Assembly: GCA_963575745.1 (NCBI GenBank)
Contig: CAUYUJ010009458.1
Span: 424,205-488,204 of the forward strand
Origin: Prorocentrum cordatum
Taxonomy: Eukaryota; Sar; Dinophyceae; Prorocentrales; Prorocentraceae
Direction: 5' to 3'
DNA length: 64,000 nucleotides
The translations under genes and the position numbers were made by a program. The notes beneath the pieces were generated by a model. The model made no database searches. It was given only the letters and a program-made list of their open reading frames with translations, and was not told the origin of the DNA. Positions 39,410 to 50,867 of the stretch are shown piece by piece. Numbering within the stretch: position 1 is the stretch's first letter; each line of letters begins with the position of its first letter.

Positions 39410-42400
39410 GTATCGGAACAGTTCGACAGGTGAGTGTGCGGTGGGGAGAAGTCCAGTGTGTGCGGCTACTGAGTGCTCGCCCGCCCTCCCTGCCAATTTT
39501 GATGTACACCATGCAAGTGACAGTGCTTTATCCTTCTCGCCGCCTGCTGGGGAAGCTGGTGGTGTCTACCGCCCTGCCCGTCCTCTGTCCCTCTGCAGTT
39601 GGAACACGCGCGCGCTCTTTGCCTCTCTCTCGTCTCGTTCATCTCGGTCACGTTCTCGCTTCGTTCGGGCTAAGCAGCTGCTCTTACAGTATCAGGTCAT
39701 GTGTTTACAGGAGACGCGCGGATCTGAAGCAGACTTGGTTATCTTTCGGGACGAAATGCGGACTGGGCAATTTTTTGAGAGCTTTCTGGATGGTCGGAAC
39801 GCGGGTGGGGTGGTGACGTTCCTGTCTTCGGATCTATGTGACTGCTTCGACTCGATCGCTCCGATTACGGTCGTTCCTGGGCGGGTGTTACTGGTCCATG
39901 GTCGGGGACCTCGAGGCGACTTGGTCGTGGCCAATATTCATATGCCTAACACGTGCGACGACGTTCATATCTATCATCAGTACTTACGCCTCATCAAGGC
40001 CGCCCTTCCGGCGGCAGCGCATTCTATGGTTGTCATTCTGGGAGACTGGAATTTCTGTACGGTGGAGGATGGGAGGTCCCTTGTCTCAGGGGAGATTGGG
40101 CCTGGGGACCGCATGCAATGTCATGCTTCTCAGGAACATTGTAGCCGCTGGTGTGAATTATACCAGCCTGACCCGACCCGAAGGGATATTGTGAATCGGG
40201 AACTGAGGGGATTGGCCAGATTAGATCGGATTTACACGACCCTTCCTGCAGGTATTCTCAATGAGATGACCGCTGTTGTCAACGCTGTCGGCGCCCTCAT
40301 GCATCCAGGGGCCTCCTCCGATCACATCCCCGCCGCTGCCACGGTTTCCCATCCCGACCCCGAGGGGTCGGTTCTCGGCTCCGAAATGGATCAGCCATCA
40401 TGCCGACTACCACATGGTGGTTTCCGAACAGCTGCGGGAGCTGACGCCCCCTTCGGACCCTGCCCAGAAACTCGCAAGGGTGAAAGAAATGTTCGGCGCG
40501 GCTGCTGTGGAATTTAAGAAGTCCCTTAAGTGTCGTTCAGCGGACGGAGCGGCTCCATTTTGCTTTCATGGCGTACCGTGGATGGCGGGGTCGGCAGTGG
40601 CATCTCTGCCTTCGTGCCATTCGTTGCTGCGCGTCTCTCCTGCCTTTCTTCGACGTCGACGGCGGCGTGTGCACTGATCCTGATGGCCTCCACAGTTTGG
40701 TACTGACCTTGAAGGGACGTCGGTTTGATGCGGAGCTGGAGGAGTTGGATCATAGCAACCAGGTGGAGGAGGTTAGGACCAAGGAGACGGGGGCTGGTGG
40801 CCCTTAGGCGTGGGTGGGATCTCATGAGGAGGAGGGCTGGGCTGCTAGGCGTCTTGGGCGAGGACGGGGCCCCGCGTGCCTCCCCAGAAGCGGCTTCTGC
40901 GGCACTGGTGGCCCATTGGAGTAAGGTCTTTGCACGGGCTGATCACGACCCGACTCATTGGCAAGAAATGTTGGCCCACGTTCAGACTACTGGCGACTGT
41001 GCTCTTGCCCCGCGATGGAAACTTGACGTTGGCGAATTTCGGGGCCGTGTCGGCCATAACTTCAATCTTGCTCCTGGCCCTGATGGGATCCCGCATGGAT
41101 GCTGGAAGGCCCCCGAGGCGACCGCTGCTTTGTTCGAGGTTTACGAGGAGGTTTTCAACCGTGCAGGAGATGCTCTCCCCCCTGAATGTCGGGCCAGCCG
41201 CATGGTTTTCCTCCCGAAGGGCAGTGGCCCCCGTGATCGCAGTGACTTTGTCTCACGTGCGCGCGCCTCCACCCGCCCGCCCTCCCTCGCGAATGCGGAT
41301 GCGAAGATCCTCTCCGACGCCTTCTGTCTTGGACTCCATGACGTCGCTCCTGCGACGGTGGATGTCACCCAGCGTGGTGGGGTTCGAGGGCGTTGCATGC
41401 TGGACCATGTTGTTGAAGTGGAAAATGGGGCCTTATCCAACACATGTATGGGAGGGATAAAGCGGGGGTCTTGTTCACCGATTTCAAGGCGGCGTTCCCT
41501 TCGATCCTGGCCGAGTGGAGTTTTGCCGTTGTGGTGGCCATGGGGGCCCCCAGCGAGACTGTGGGTTTCTTCAGAGCCCTGTATGCCAACAATACGGCCC
41601 TGGTCTGTTTTGAGGGCGCAGCCGAAACGGTTTTCCCTGTGGAACGAGGTGTACGGCAGGGTGATCCTGCGTCAATGACCCTCTTTGCTCTGGCCCTGGA
41701 CCCTGTACTTCGCTGGACCCGTGCCCGCCGTGTCGAACGTGCGGGTGTCCAATTGGCGTACGCTGATGACTGTTGTTTTGGACTACGTGGCATTCTCATC
41801 GATCTCATGCCCACCTTGCTGCTTCTCGACTTGTTCTCGTCCGCGATTGGTCTCTCTTTGAATGTGGGGAAATGTTACGTCCTGATCTGCGGGGCGCTGG
41901 ATGGAGATGCCCTCGATGCCCACATGGCTCGGAAAGGCAGCCGTTTCGCCTCGGTCCGTTTCGCCACCAGAGTTTTGCACCTCGGATTCTGGGTGGGCCC
42001 GTCGGCCCATGAGGTGGCCTGGGTGGAAACGATGAATAAGTTCTGGCAGCGAGTTCGTCTTCTTCGCTCTCTCTCGCTGGGCTTGGCGACCACTATCCGT
42101 CTGTTCCACTCTAATTGCATCCCCGTCTTGCAGTATCGGATTCAGTTGGTGAGGGTCACCCCTTTGGTTCGGCGTCAGTATAGGGAAGCTTTGCAGATCC
42201 TTACCGCGGGGCCTCGGCATGCGTTGAACTACACTATGCTCACTCAGTTACGTGACCTGGGGATCTCTCTTGAGTTCGTGGACCTGGGACTGTATGATAA
42301 AGCTACGAAATTTCGGGTGGTGATGCGGTGCAAGGCATTAGACTATGCACTATATGAGTTAGAGGGCTTAGCGAGTGGCTTGACTGATGATGAATGTATT

Positions 42401-43111
42401 CCTGCTCGTATGTTTGCTGGACGGTGGTGCCATTCGATGATACGCACTACGAATGAGGATGCGGCGGACCTCGTGAACCCCCCCATTGATCGAACTGCCC
42501 GTTATATCCAGGCCAAGGTCCATCGGCATTTACGTTCGGTTCGTATGACTGCCACTCCATGATTGTGTCTGGGTGTGCGGGTATCGCGGTGGTTAGTTGC
42601 AGCCTCCCTCGAGGATCTGTTCCGTCTGCGGACTAGACTGCGCGCAGTGGAGCGTGCCACGTGCACTCATATCGCTACCAACGTTCTCCGCGCACTGTCC
42701 AGGGGCGTGTGTACTTCGGCACGTTCTCATGCGAATGACCGTGGGTGCTGTTTTGGGTGTGTGGCCCCTGATGACCTACTCCACTACAAAATCTGCGATC
42801 ATTTCCGTGACCTTGCACTGCACCGTCTCCCAGGGTTGGAAGCATTACCCACGCCGTGGAGGGAGATGTGGCAGCACCGAGATACATGGCTTACATGTCT
42901 CTGTCTGATGGGGCCTTCCTGGGGGCTCGACCGCGACGTTGCCTGCGCTGCCTTCCGCGATGCCTTTCTGAAGACACATGCTCATCATCGGCGCCAGACT
43001 CAGGTCCCCTCGCACCAGGTCTTCGCTGCTCGATTGCGTCTTCTAGCTCGTCGGTATACTGGTGTCGCGCGACAGTTCAGGGCACGGCGTATTGGGCGGG
43101 CTGCCACGTGA
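39360..43111 (+). pseudogene. LINE ORF2: endonuclease and reverse transcriptase, broken
   Basis: ATG at 39360 is a plausible start, overlapping ORF1. The endonuclease keeps its usual catalytic motifs: SWNTR (Asn at 39603), LQETRG (Glu at 39711), GDWN (40041), LDRIY (Asp at 40224) and SDH (40317-40325). It would nick the target to prime reverse transcription. Frameshifts follow near 40332, 40560, 40800 and 41440. The RT has PGPDGIPHGCWK, FTDFKAAFPSI (Asp at 41480), GVRQGDPAS and LAYADD (41756-41770). A TGA at 42560-42562 interrupts the frame, which then continues with a CFGC...H...C finger (about 42748-42795) to TGA at 43109-43111. At least four frameshifts and one stop make it inactive as written. 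Confidence 0.88.
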
Positions 43112-43857
43112 AGTGATGTCGTCTGAGTGTGACCGCTCCCTTTCATCTCTCGCGCGTTTGCTCTAGTGCTCCTTTGTTGTATTCCTTTGCCTCTCCTGTC
43201 GCTTGCTGTCTTCCGTCTCCCTGCCTCTGCCGCTGCCTCTCCCCTGCGGGGTGGGCGTTGTTGGGTCCTCGTATTCTCCCGCCCCTGCCTTCCCCTCTTT
43301 CCCCTGCTTTTCTTCCGGCCCGCCCCCTCGGTTCTCCTCGCTGCTTGTGCCCCGCTGTGCGCGCGCTGCTGCTGCTGGGGTTGGGCCCCCGCCTGGCTGG
43401 GGGAGCGCGCGCGGGGGCGCGCGTGCACCCGCCCCGCCGCTCCCTGCCGCCCCCGCCGCCCGCCCCGTCGACGACCTGTTCAACTGTGCCCGTTGCGCCT
43501 CTCTGGGAGGAAGAGTGCCCGCCTCTCGATTTTGTCTAGGTGTGTGCTCGGGCCTGGGTCGTGGGTCGAGGCGACGGTGGCCTGGGTCGCAAGCGCCCGC
43601 GGCTTGCGGGGCATGGACTCTGTCCTCCCCCGTCGCCGAGTGCGCCCCCCCGCTGCCGAGGACTCTCGTGCGGGAGGATCGGTGGCGGGCGGGGCTGCCC
43701 CGTCCCGCCCCGCGCGCGAGGTACCGCGGCACCCCCCGCGGGTCGCCGAAGATCGGCCTCTCGCAGCGCGCGGGCGTCACGTACCCTGTCCTTTCTCTCC
43801 TCCTTCGCTGTTCCTCTGCTGCTTCTGCCCCCCCCTCCTGCACGGTCCAAAAAAAAA
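43112..43857. other. Pyrimidine/GC-rich stretch, possibly LINE 3' UTR at its start
   Basis: CT-rich at first (to about 43320), then very GC-rich. Frames on both strands are low complexity. The LINE 3' UTR may occupy the first part, but no boundary is visible. Confidence 0.4.
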
Positions 43858-44040
43858 ATCCTCCTCCTCCCTCCTCCTCCTCCTCCTCCTCCTCTCTGTT
43901 TCTCCTCTTCTCCCTCCGTTCCTCCTCCTCCTCCTCCTTCGCTCCTCTCCTCCTCGCTGCTCCTCCTCCTCCTCCCCCTCTGCGCTCCTCCTCCTCCCCC
44001 CCCCCCCCCCCCTCCCCTTCCCCCTCCCCCTCATCTTCGC
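43858..44040. repeat. TCC microsatellite with poly-C
   Basis: (TCC)n/(TCTCC)n tract with a poly-C run near 43997-44012; an A run precedes it at about 43849-43857. Confidence 0.9.
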
Positions 44041-44470
<430 letters not shown>

Positions 44471-45187
44471 CGTACATAGGGCCCAGAGCGAAACGCAAGT
44501 CCCGGAGGAGACGTCGGGAGATCGGGGGGGCGGGGCCCACGACAACCGCCCAGTCGTTGGTTATAGGCGATGGGCGTCGCCAAAGGGGGGGGGAAGGGCG
44601 CGTGGATGGGGGGGGGGCGGGCATCCGCGCGTAAGTTGCCCACGTGATGTCATGCGTGCGCGCGCCGCGCCGCGCTGGCTGCGTCGACCGGCCCGCGTGC
44701 AGTCGCCGCGCCCCCGCTCGGAAAGCGCCGGCCCCTCCCCCCCCTCTCGTACCGTTCGGGTGCTTTGCGAGGGCGCGTGCAGCCGGCACGCGTGCTAATT
44801 GCAATCACTGTGCCACGTTTCCTCACAGCCGTGGGGGAGGGGGCGAGACCCACATGGTGACCCGATCCTCGACCCCCGTCGCAGGCCAGTTCTGCTGTCC
44901 CAGAAGAGGCCCCCCCCCCCGCGGTGCACCGATGGGAAGAATCTGAGCCCGTCGAAGAACCCATCCGCCAATCCCACGCGCGCGGACGAGTTCAGGCTGA
45001 ACCCCCGTCGGGGGGCTTGGGGACCCTCCCCCACGATTGTTGAGAACTCGGGGTCGCACTTGATGGGGACACCATGTGCTGCGGCTCTCCACCACCTCGC
45101 AGTGCTCTTCGTTTTGGGCACCTGCACGGAGCATGGGGCCTTCGGCAGAGGGGCCTACTCTCTTCGCCCGTGTTTTTTTGGTTCTGT
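44471..45187. other. Unassigned stretch, no gene seen
   Basis: GC-rich with poly-G and poly-C runs; overlapping low-complexity frames; no domain. Confidence 0.45.
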
Positions 45188-46009
45188 TCGATTGTCATTG
45201 ATCTCATTATCGATCTTACTCAACGGGACACCACGGGACAGTTGTCGATCTCACTATCGATCTCACTATCGATCTCACTCAACGGGACACCGTAGGACAC
45301 CACGGGCCACCACGGGACACCACGGGACACCGCGGGACACCTCTCGATCCCACTATCGGTCTCACGATCGATCTCACTATCGATCTCACTCAACGGGACA
45401 CCACGGGACACTTCGGGAAACCGCGGGACACCACATCGATCTCACTATCGATCTCACTCAACGGGACACCATGGGACACTCTTCGATCTCATTATCGATC
45501 TCATTTTACGGGGCACCACGGGACACCTCGGGGCCCCACATCGATCTCAGTAAAAAAAATGTCACTATCGATCTCACTCAACGGGACACCACGGGACACC
45601 ACGGGACTCATGTCGATCTCACTATCGATGTCTCTATCGATCTCACTTTTTGGGACACCTCGGGGCACCACATCGATCTCAGTATCGATCTCAGTATGGA
45701 TCTCACGATCGATCTCATTATCGATCTCACTCAACGGGACGCCACGGGACACCGCGGGACACCGCGAGCCACCGCCGGACGGGCGGGAGGGGGAGAATCA
45801 TTTGTCTTGACTTCGCCCTAGCAACGGCGGACACCTCGGGACACCACGGGACACCGCGGGACACCGCGGGACACCGCGGGCCACCGCCGGACGGGCGGGA
45901 GGGGGAGAATTGTTTGTCTTGACTTCGCCCTAGCAACGGCGGACACCACGGGACACGCCGGCCACCGCCGGAGGCGAGCGAGCCGGCGTGGAAGGGGAGG
46001 AATCATTTT

Positions 46010-46012
<3 letters not shown>
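45188..46012. repeat. Compound tandem repeat of CTCACTATCGAT and GGGACACCAC words
   Basis: Two short words alternate in blocks: a 12-base CTCACTATCGAT word (one to several copies) and a 9-10-base GGGACACCAC/GGGACACCG word. From about 45769 a longer unit containing GGGCGGGAGGGGGAGAATCA, TTTGTCTTGACTTCGCCC and TAGCAACGGCGGACACC is repeated (near 45780 and 45893), with a third partial copy running into the poly-T tract. Confidence 0.85.
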
Positions 46013-46089
<77 letters not shown>

Positions 46090-46273
46090 TTTTTTTTATT
46101 TTATTTTTTTTTTTTTTGTTTTTTTTTTTATTTCTTTTTTTTTCTCTTATTTTTTTTATTTTTTTTTTTTATTTTTTTTTTTGTTTCTTTTTTTTCTTCT
46201 TTTTCTTTTTTTTTATTTTTTTTGTTTTTTATTTTTTCTTTTTTTTTTTTTTTTGTTTTGTTTTTTTTTTTTC
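46013..46273. repeat. Poly-T tract of about 260 bp
   Basis: T with scattered single A, C or G. It begins just after AATCATTTTG and ends before CTTGACTT, the two halves of a word in the preceding 45.8-46.0 kb unit (AATCATTTGTCTTGACTT), so it interrupts the third copy of that unit. Confidence 0.9.
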
Positions 46274-46375
46274 CTGGCTTGACTTAAGGCGAAAATAGGT
46301 TGAGTCGGTTGAGTGTTTTTAGGTCTTTGATGGTTTTTGATGCCGACGACGATTGTAATGATGGTGGTTATCAAA

Positions 46376-46504
46376 TCGTAGTGATGATGGTGGTGGCGAT
46401 GGTGATGGTGATGATGGTGGTGCTCATAACATCCAGAATCACCATCATCACCATCACCATCATCACCATCACAACCGCCCTCACCATACCATCATCACCA
46501 TCCC

Positions 46505-46545
<41 letters not shown>

Positions 46546-46625
46546 CCACCATCATAACCATCACCATCATCACCATCATCACCATCCATACCATCAGCAT
46601 CGCCATCACCATCACCATCGTCACC
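46376..46625. repeat. GATGGT/ACCATC microsatellite with strand switch
   Basis: 46376-46422 is (GATGGTG)n-like; after a spacer ending near 46436, 46437-46625 is (CACCATCAT)n-like. The halves are reverse complements, so the tract can fold into a large hairpin. Confidence 0.88.
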
Positions 46626-46639
46626 ATTGTGGTCCGTAG

Positions 46640-49600
46640 GACTTGGCTCAAAATAATAATGTCGTCGTCCGCTGGGGCGGTTTCCCCGAACCCTCCAGCC
46701 TCGTCGTCCCTTTTTTTTTCGAGGGCAGCTTCGAGCCGGATCGATCTGCGAAGTTTGGGGGTCGTAAACATTGGGCAGCTTCGCCGAGCCATGCTTCTTC
46801 TTCGAGGGCAGCAGCTTCGCCGAGCCCGAGCCCGAGCCCTGCGGCCGCGTCGAGGGCAGCTTCGCCAAGCCGTGGCAACTGCAACAGCTCGGACGCAGAA
46901 TCGGCCGCGGCAGCTGCAACAGCTGACGTGGCCGCTGCCGACGCAGCGGGTTCCGAAGAGGACAGCGGCTCCAACAGCGGCTCCGACAGCGGCTCCGAAG
47001 AGGACAGCGGCTCCAGCAGCGAGGCAGCCGCGGCTGCAAGAGCGAGGGCGAAGGCCGCCCCGAGCAAAGTAGTCGAGAAGTTCCCGCCTTCGTTGTCCAT
47101 GACCCTGGAGGAGCACGTCGCCAGCCACGACTACCCAAAGCACGTCTCCACCTGCGGCGCTTGCAAATTTTGGAAGAACAAGGAGAACTGGAACGCCTCG
47201 ATGTCTGCGACGAATCCAGTAACACTGAAGAGGGAAACTTGGATAGGCTGCGTTGGTGGTAGATTTGCAGTCTGTTTGTTCTGCTCGGCGTTCAAGGGCG
47301 CTCGCTGCATTTCCACCATAGGCCGGGGATCCGCGAGTTTCCAACGCAAGGAAAACCTCGTGCGCCATGCACAGTGCGAGGAGCACCAGGCAGCAGAAGC
47401 GGCGTGGAAAGAGCGGACTCGAGCGGAAGGTGCGCACCAGGGTCTCCCCGTGTCTCTGTTCTCCACAACGGCTGCATCAGCTGCAGCCGCTGCAACAGCC
47501 GTGGCGCCAGCGCCCGCCGTTGTCCGCAACGCCGACCAGCGCCCTGGTTGCCGCGCACTGGTCGCCACCCGTGCAACGTTGGAGACAACCAGTTCCTTCA
47601 GTAGTTTCGACGTGTGGCGGGATGCGTTCGTTGGGGGCGACCGCCAAGTTTTGGAGTCTAGTCGGCAGCGCCGAAGGCTGGTGACCACCGTGGCTCAGCA
47701 CGAGAAGATCATCGCGCAGAGGATCCTCAGACATGGTGCTGTTTTTGCGTTTGGCTGCGGACGGCCTCGACCGCGCGTGCCAGGTCGAAATTGGCGCAGT
47801 GCTGTGGTCGATCCCGAAGGCTTTGGACTTCCTCCCAAGCCACGGTCTCAAGGCAAGCTGGCTGGAACAGCTGGGCCCCAGAGGGCCCTGGATCGTGGAT
47901 CGGGTGATCGGGATGCGGGAGTTCCCGCGAGACATGGACTGCGACGGCAAGGCTTCCATGCTGGGGGAGTGCGTCCGTCGCGCGTGCCAGACGGCAGGCG
48001 GGGAGGTGGGCGGGGACTTGCACGAACATGTGCGACAGGAGACTCGGGCATGGTGCAGCGATGGGGCGGATCTAAGTGTACCCCTGGCTGCAACAACTAC
48101 GTTCCCTGGGCTGGCGTTTCGCGCGTAGGACGAGTCTCGCTCGCCCCAGAAGGTTCTGGCCAATTCGATGAAAGGAGACAGCGAAATAACGATCACGGAC
48201 GAGCTGCTGGTCGCGAGTAAGAAGCCGCCAAGTCTGGCCAAGTTCCTGACTACCTCCACCGTGTTCCGCAACACACTCGGGAAGCAGCAGCTGGTGGAAG
48301 ACGGCGCTGCGTTCGCCAAAAACTTCGGCTGGGCCCCCCAGCGTTTCAACAGTCGGGCGAGGCCCTATGTACGGGAAAGTCGGCGTTCGGAAGTCATTTT
48401 CGAGTCGCTCGCAGCGGAGTCCCAGGGGAACGACAAAGAGCGGCGCGTTCCCGCCCGACATATTCTGGAAGGGCTCGGGGGCGAGAACAGTTCGCGCCTG
48501 CTCCTGGGGGGGTTGCTGGCCGACTTGAGCGCGGAGCGCTATTCCTGGGTCGCCACTGGAGACAAGAGCAACCCCGACGCTGCCAGCGTTCAATCCAAGG
48601 CCGCCGCTTTCCTCTCCAAGCTGGATACAATGTTCGTCAAGGGGAATATTCTGGCCATCCCCGACACGTTTACTGGCGCCACCCTCAAGTTTCTGAAGGC
48701 CACGAAGCGGTTCACGTGCGGCACTGGCATCCAGACCGTTGGTACCGGCGATTGGAGCACGGGGCCCCGAGCCCGCGAAGCCGTCCACGCGGCCCTTCGA
48801 CGAGCGCAGGGGGTCGTGGCCAATGTGAAGGAGAACGTGAAGCTATATCGGCCAGAACATTATTGGTTGCACGCCTTTACAGCCTTCCGCTTGCCCCCCC
48901 CTGTCCCTGTCTGCAACAGCAGAGCACGCAACAGAAGCCGAGGCCTGTTTGAAGCGCATCTGCAAGGCGGCAGACCTCCCCGAGCAGAAGGCAATCTCCC
49001 AGCTGCGGCAAATGTTGCCCCGTGCCGAGGAGCATCATCATCGAAACGGGGGCACCGCGCGGCAGGCTTGGGGCCGCGCTGCGGTGGAGTGGCCCGAGCT
49101 CCACAGCGGCCGTCGCCTCGTGGAGCTCTTCCTTGTACGGAAAACGAGCACGGGCAACTTGGAGAGGCGATTCCGCCGTTTCTCGGAGGTGCATTGCCCC
49201 GAGAGGGCGCGGCTCCTCGACGCGTCCGTCGAGGAATGCACGCTCGTGGACCACGCGCCCTTCAGCAGGTTGCTGCGCGCGTGGCTGGGCGGCAACGACG
49301 AGAGCAGCTCTGCCGCCAGTCGTTGGCACAGGCATGTGCTCAAGCTACATGAGGTCGCGCAGGGGAAGATCGTGCCGCTGAGGGGGGGCGAGAGGCGCGA
49401 CAGGGGAAGCGCGCGGGAGCCTGGGGCAGCACGTCAGACAGAGGTAGGCTTCGGGCGCAGGCGAGCAGCTGCCGTCGACGCCACGGCGGCCGCTTCCCCG
49501 AGAAAGCGCGCCCGCCTTCTCGCAGAGGGCGCCCCCGATCTCGCTGCGCTGGCTCAGGAGGCGGCCCAGGCGAGCGGCGCAGATCCAGTCGGGCCCGCTG

Positions 49601-49935
49601 CAAAAGTCGTCGCCGCCGTCGCCAAGCGGGGGGCCAAGATCCGAGAGCGCAATCTTGGAGGGGCGAAGGCCGCCGCCAAGGCCAGGAGTGCCAGAGAGAA
49701 GAAAGTCCCGCGCAGTAGTGCCAGGCCAGCTGCGGGCCGCGGCGCTTACTTGCTGCCCCCCCCCGCGCCCCGCTGGGCTCACGCTGGCTCGCGTGGTAGA
49801 TGGGGGCGCTCGCAGGATGGCGCGGCGCTTGCGTTTCAAGGTGTTTCAGGACCCCGTGGAGTTCCTGGACTATCTTGCCAGTCACACGGCCCAGGGGAAG
49901 AAGAAGGGGAACGTAGTCTTGGCGCCAACAGCTGA
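46640..49935 (+). pseudogene. Transposase-like gene with N-terminal zinc finger, broken
   Basis: No good start before ATG 47099; the sequence upstream of it encodes a Ser/Ala/Glu-rich stretch. From 47099 a zinc-finger-like region follows: HVSTCGACKFW, WIGCVGGRFAVCLFC and FQRKENLVRHAQCEEH, resembling TTF/BED-type fingers of hAT-like transposases. The frame shifts in a T run near 47748, continues with FLRLAADGLDRACQVEIGAV, meets a TAG at 48126 (DES follows; one base from TGG), and continues to YRPEHYWLHAFTAFRLP. It shifts again in a C run near 48893-48901 and ends with VELFLVRKTSTGNLERRFRR, which resembles the C-terminal dimerisation block of hAT-like proteins. I cannot identify a catalytic triad, so transposase is inference; a domesticated or unrelated protein is possible. 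Confidence 0.5.
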
Positions 49936-50377
49936 CACCGACTATTGCATCGCCGCCCAGATCGCAGCAGCGTTCACGGGAGTTTTTTCCACAACGCCGA
50001 CTGACTTTGCACGGGAGGATTCTCCAAAAGGCATCCAGTACACGGAGAAGCTTCGGAACTCGAGCAAGAGCTACCACGTGGCTGTAACAGAGGCTCTCGC
50101 GGCAGACCTGCCTACACTGCCCCACGTTTTGCGAGCGCTTGCCCAGACGCCGAGTGGGTGTGTGATCTATTACAAGAGCCCCAAGAAGCTCTGCAAGTTC
50201 TTCAAGAGGCAGGCCAATCCCCGCCTGGCGCAGCGAACTTGCGTGCTGCGCCGCTCGGGAGAAGAAGCGGGCGTCGACAGAGCCGTCAACCAGCTCTACA
50301 ACAGCCCGGGGAACTGGGTGCTGCGTTTCGACGCGACGGTCGCAGCACTGTGCCCAGGCGCCATGGCCGTGCCATAG
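49817..50377 (+). CDS. Second ORF of the transposase-like unit, unrecognised
   Basis: 186 codons from ATG at 49817 to TAG at 50375-50377, in a different frame from, and overlapping the end of, the preceding gene. The composition is clearly protein-like: FKVFQDPVEFLDYLASHTAQ, GNVVLAPTADTDYCIAAQIA, YTEKLRNSSKSYHVAVTEAL, GCVIYYKSPKKLCKFFK. It is uninterrupted, unlike its neighbour. I recognise no domain. Its position suggests a partner protein of the upstream gene in one mobile unit, but no terminal repeats were found to prove it. Confidence 0.5.
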   Translation: MARRLRFKVFQDPVEFLDYLASHTAQGKKKGNVVLAPTADTDYCIAAQIAAAFTGVFSTTPTDFAREDSPKGIQYTEKLRNSSKSYHVAVTEALAADLPTLPHVLRALAQTPSGCVIYYKSPKKLCKFFKRQANPRLAQRTCVLRRSGEEAGVDRAVNQLYNSPGNWVLRFDATVAALCPGAMAVP

Positions 50378-50706
50378 TTTGTTGAAAAAGAGCGCCGCCC
50401 AACGTCGCCCGACCTTACCTCCCCCCCCATGCGCCCCTCAGTGGGCGCCGCTGCCGCGGGCGGCGGCGCTGCCCGCCGCTGGGGGCCTGAAGGTCGCCGA
50501 TGGGGGGGGGGGGGTGGGGGGGGGGGGTGCTGCTGCTGCTGCCCGCGGCGGCGGTTGTCGGGGGCGAGGGGTGGGGCAGGCACTTCTTGAAAGGCATCGG
50601 AGCGCCCAAAGCCGCCCTCAGGAGGAGGGGGAATGGGGGGAGGATGGGGCTGAAGGAGGAGGGTGGAGCAGGAAGAGGCAGCAGCTGCGACCGAGGCCAA
50701 GTCTTC
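50378..50706. other. Unassigned GC-rich spacer
   Basis: Poly-G runs at about 50501-50527; no gene recognised. Confidence 0.5.
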
Positions 50707-50867
50707 CCCGCTGCAACATTCCGCTGCGACAAGCCGCTGCAACAGCCGCTGCAACAGCCGCTGCACCATGCCGCTGCAACAAGCCGCTTGCAACGGCCGC
50801 TTGCAACAGACGCTGCAAACAGCCGGCGCAAACAAAAACCGCTGCAACAGACGCTTACAACAGCCGC
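50707..50867. repeat. Degenerate 12-base repeat CGCTGCAACAGC
   Basis: About a dozen copies of a GCTGCAACA-centred word fill the stretch before the satellite. Confidence 0.8.

Larger units (their letters stand above)
38149..43111 (+). mobile_element. Non-LTR (LINE) retrotransposon with spliced-leader 5' end
   Basis: Starts at the spliced-leader array, has about a 170-base 5' UTR, then an ORF1-like gene and a long ORF2 with AP-type endonuclease, reverse transcriptase and a C-terminal CCHC-like finger. No LTRs. The 3' end is not visible: no poly-A or tail repeat is seen after 43111, so the boundary is a minimum. Both genes carry stops and frameshifts. Confidence 0.88.

Noticed and set aside
45988-46298. 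Phe-rich membrane-like frames
   Set aside because: Direct translation of the poly-T tract.
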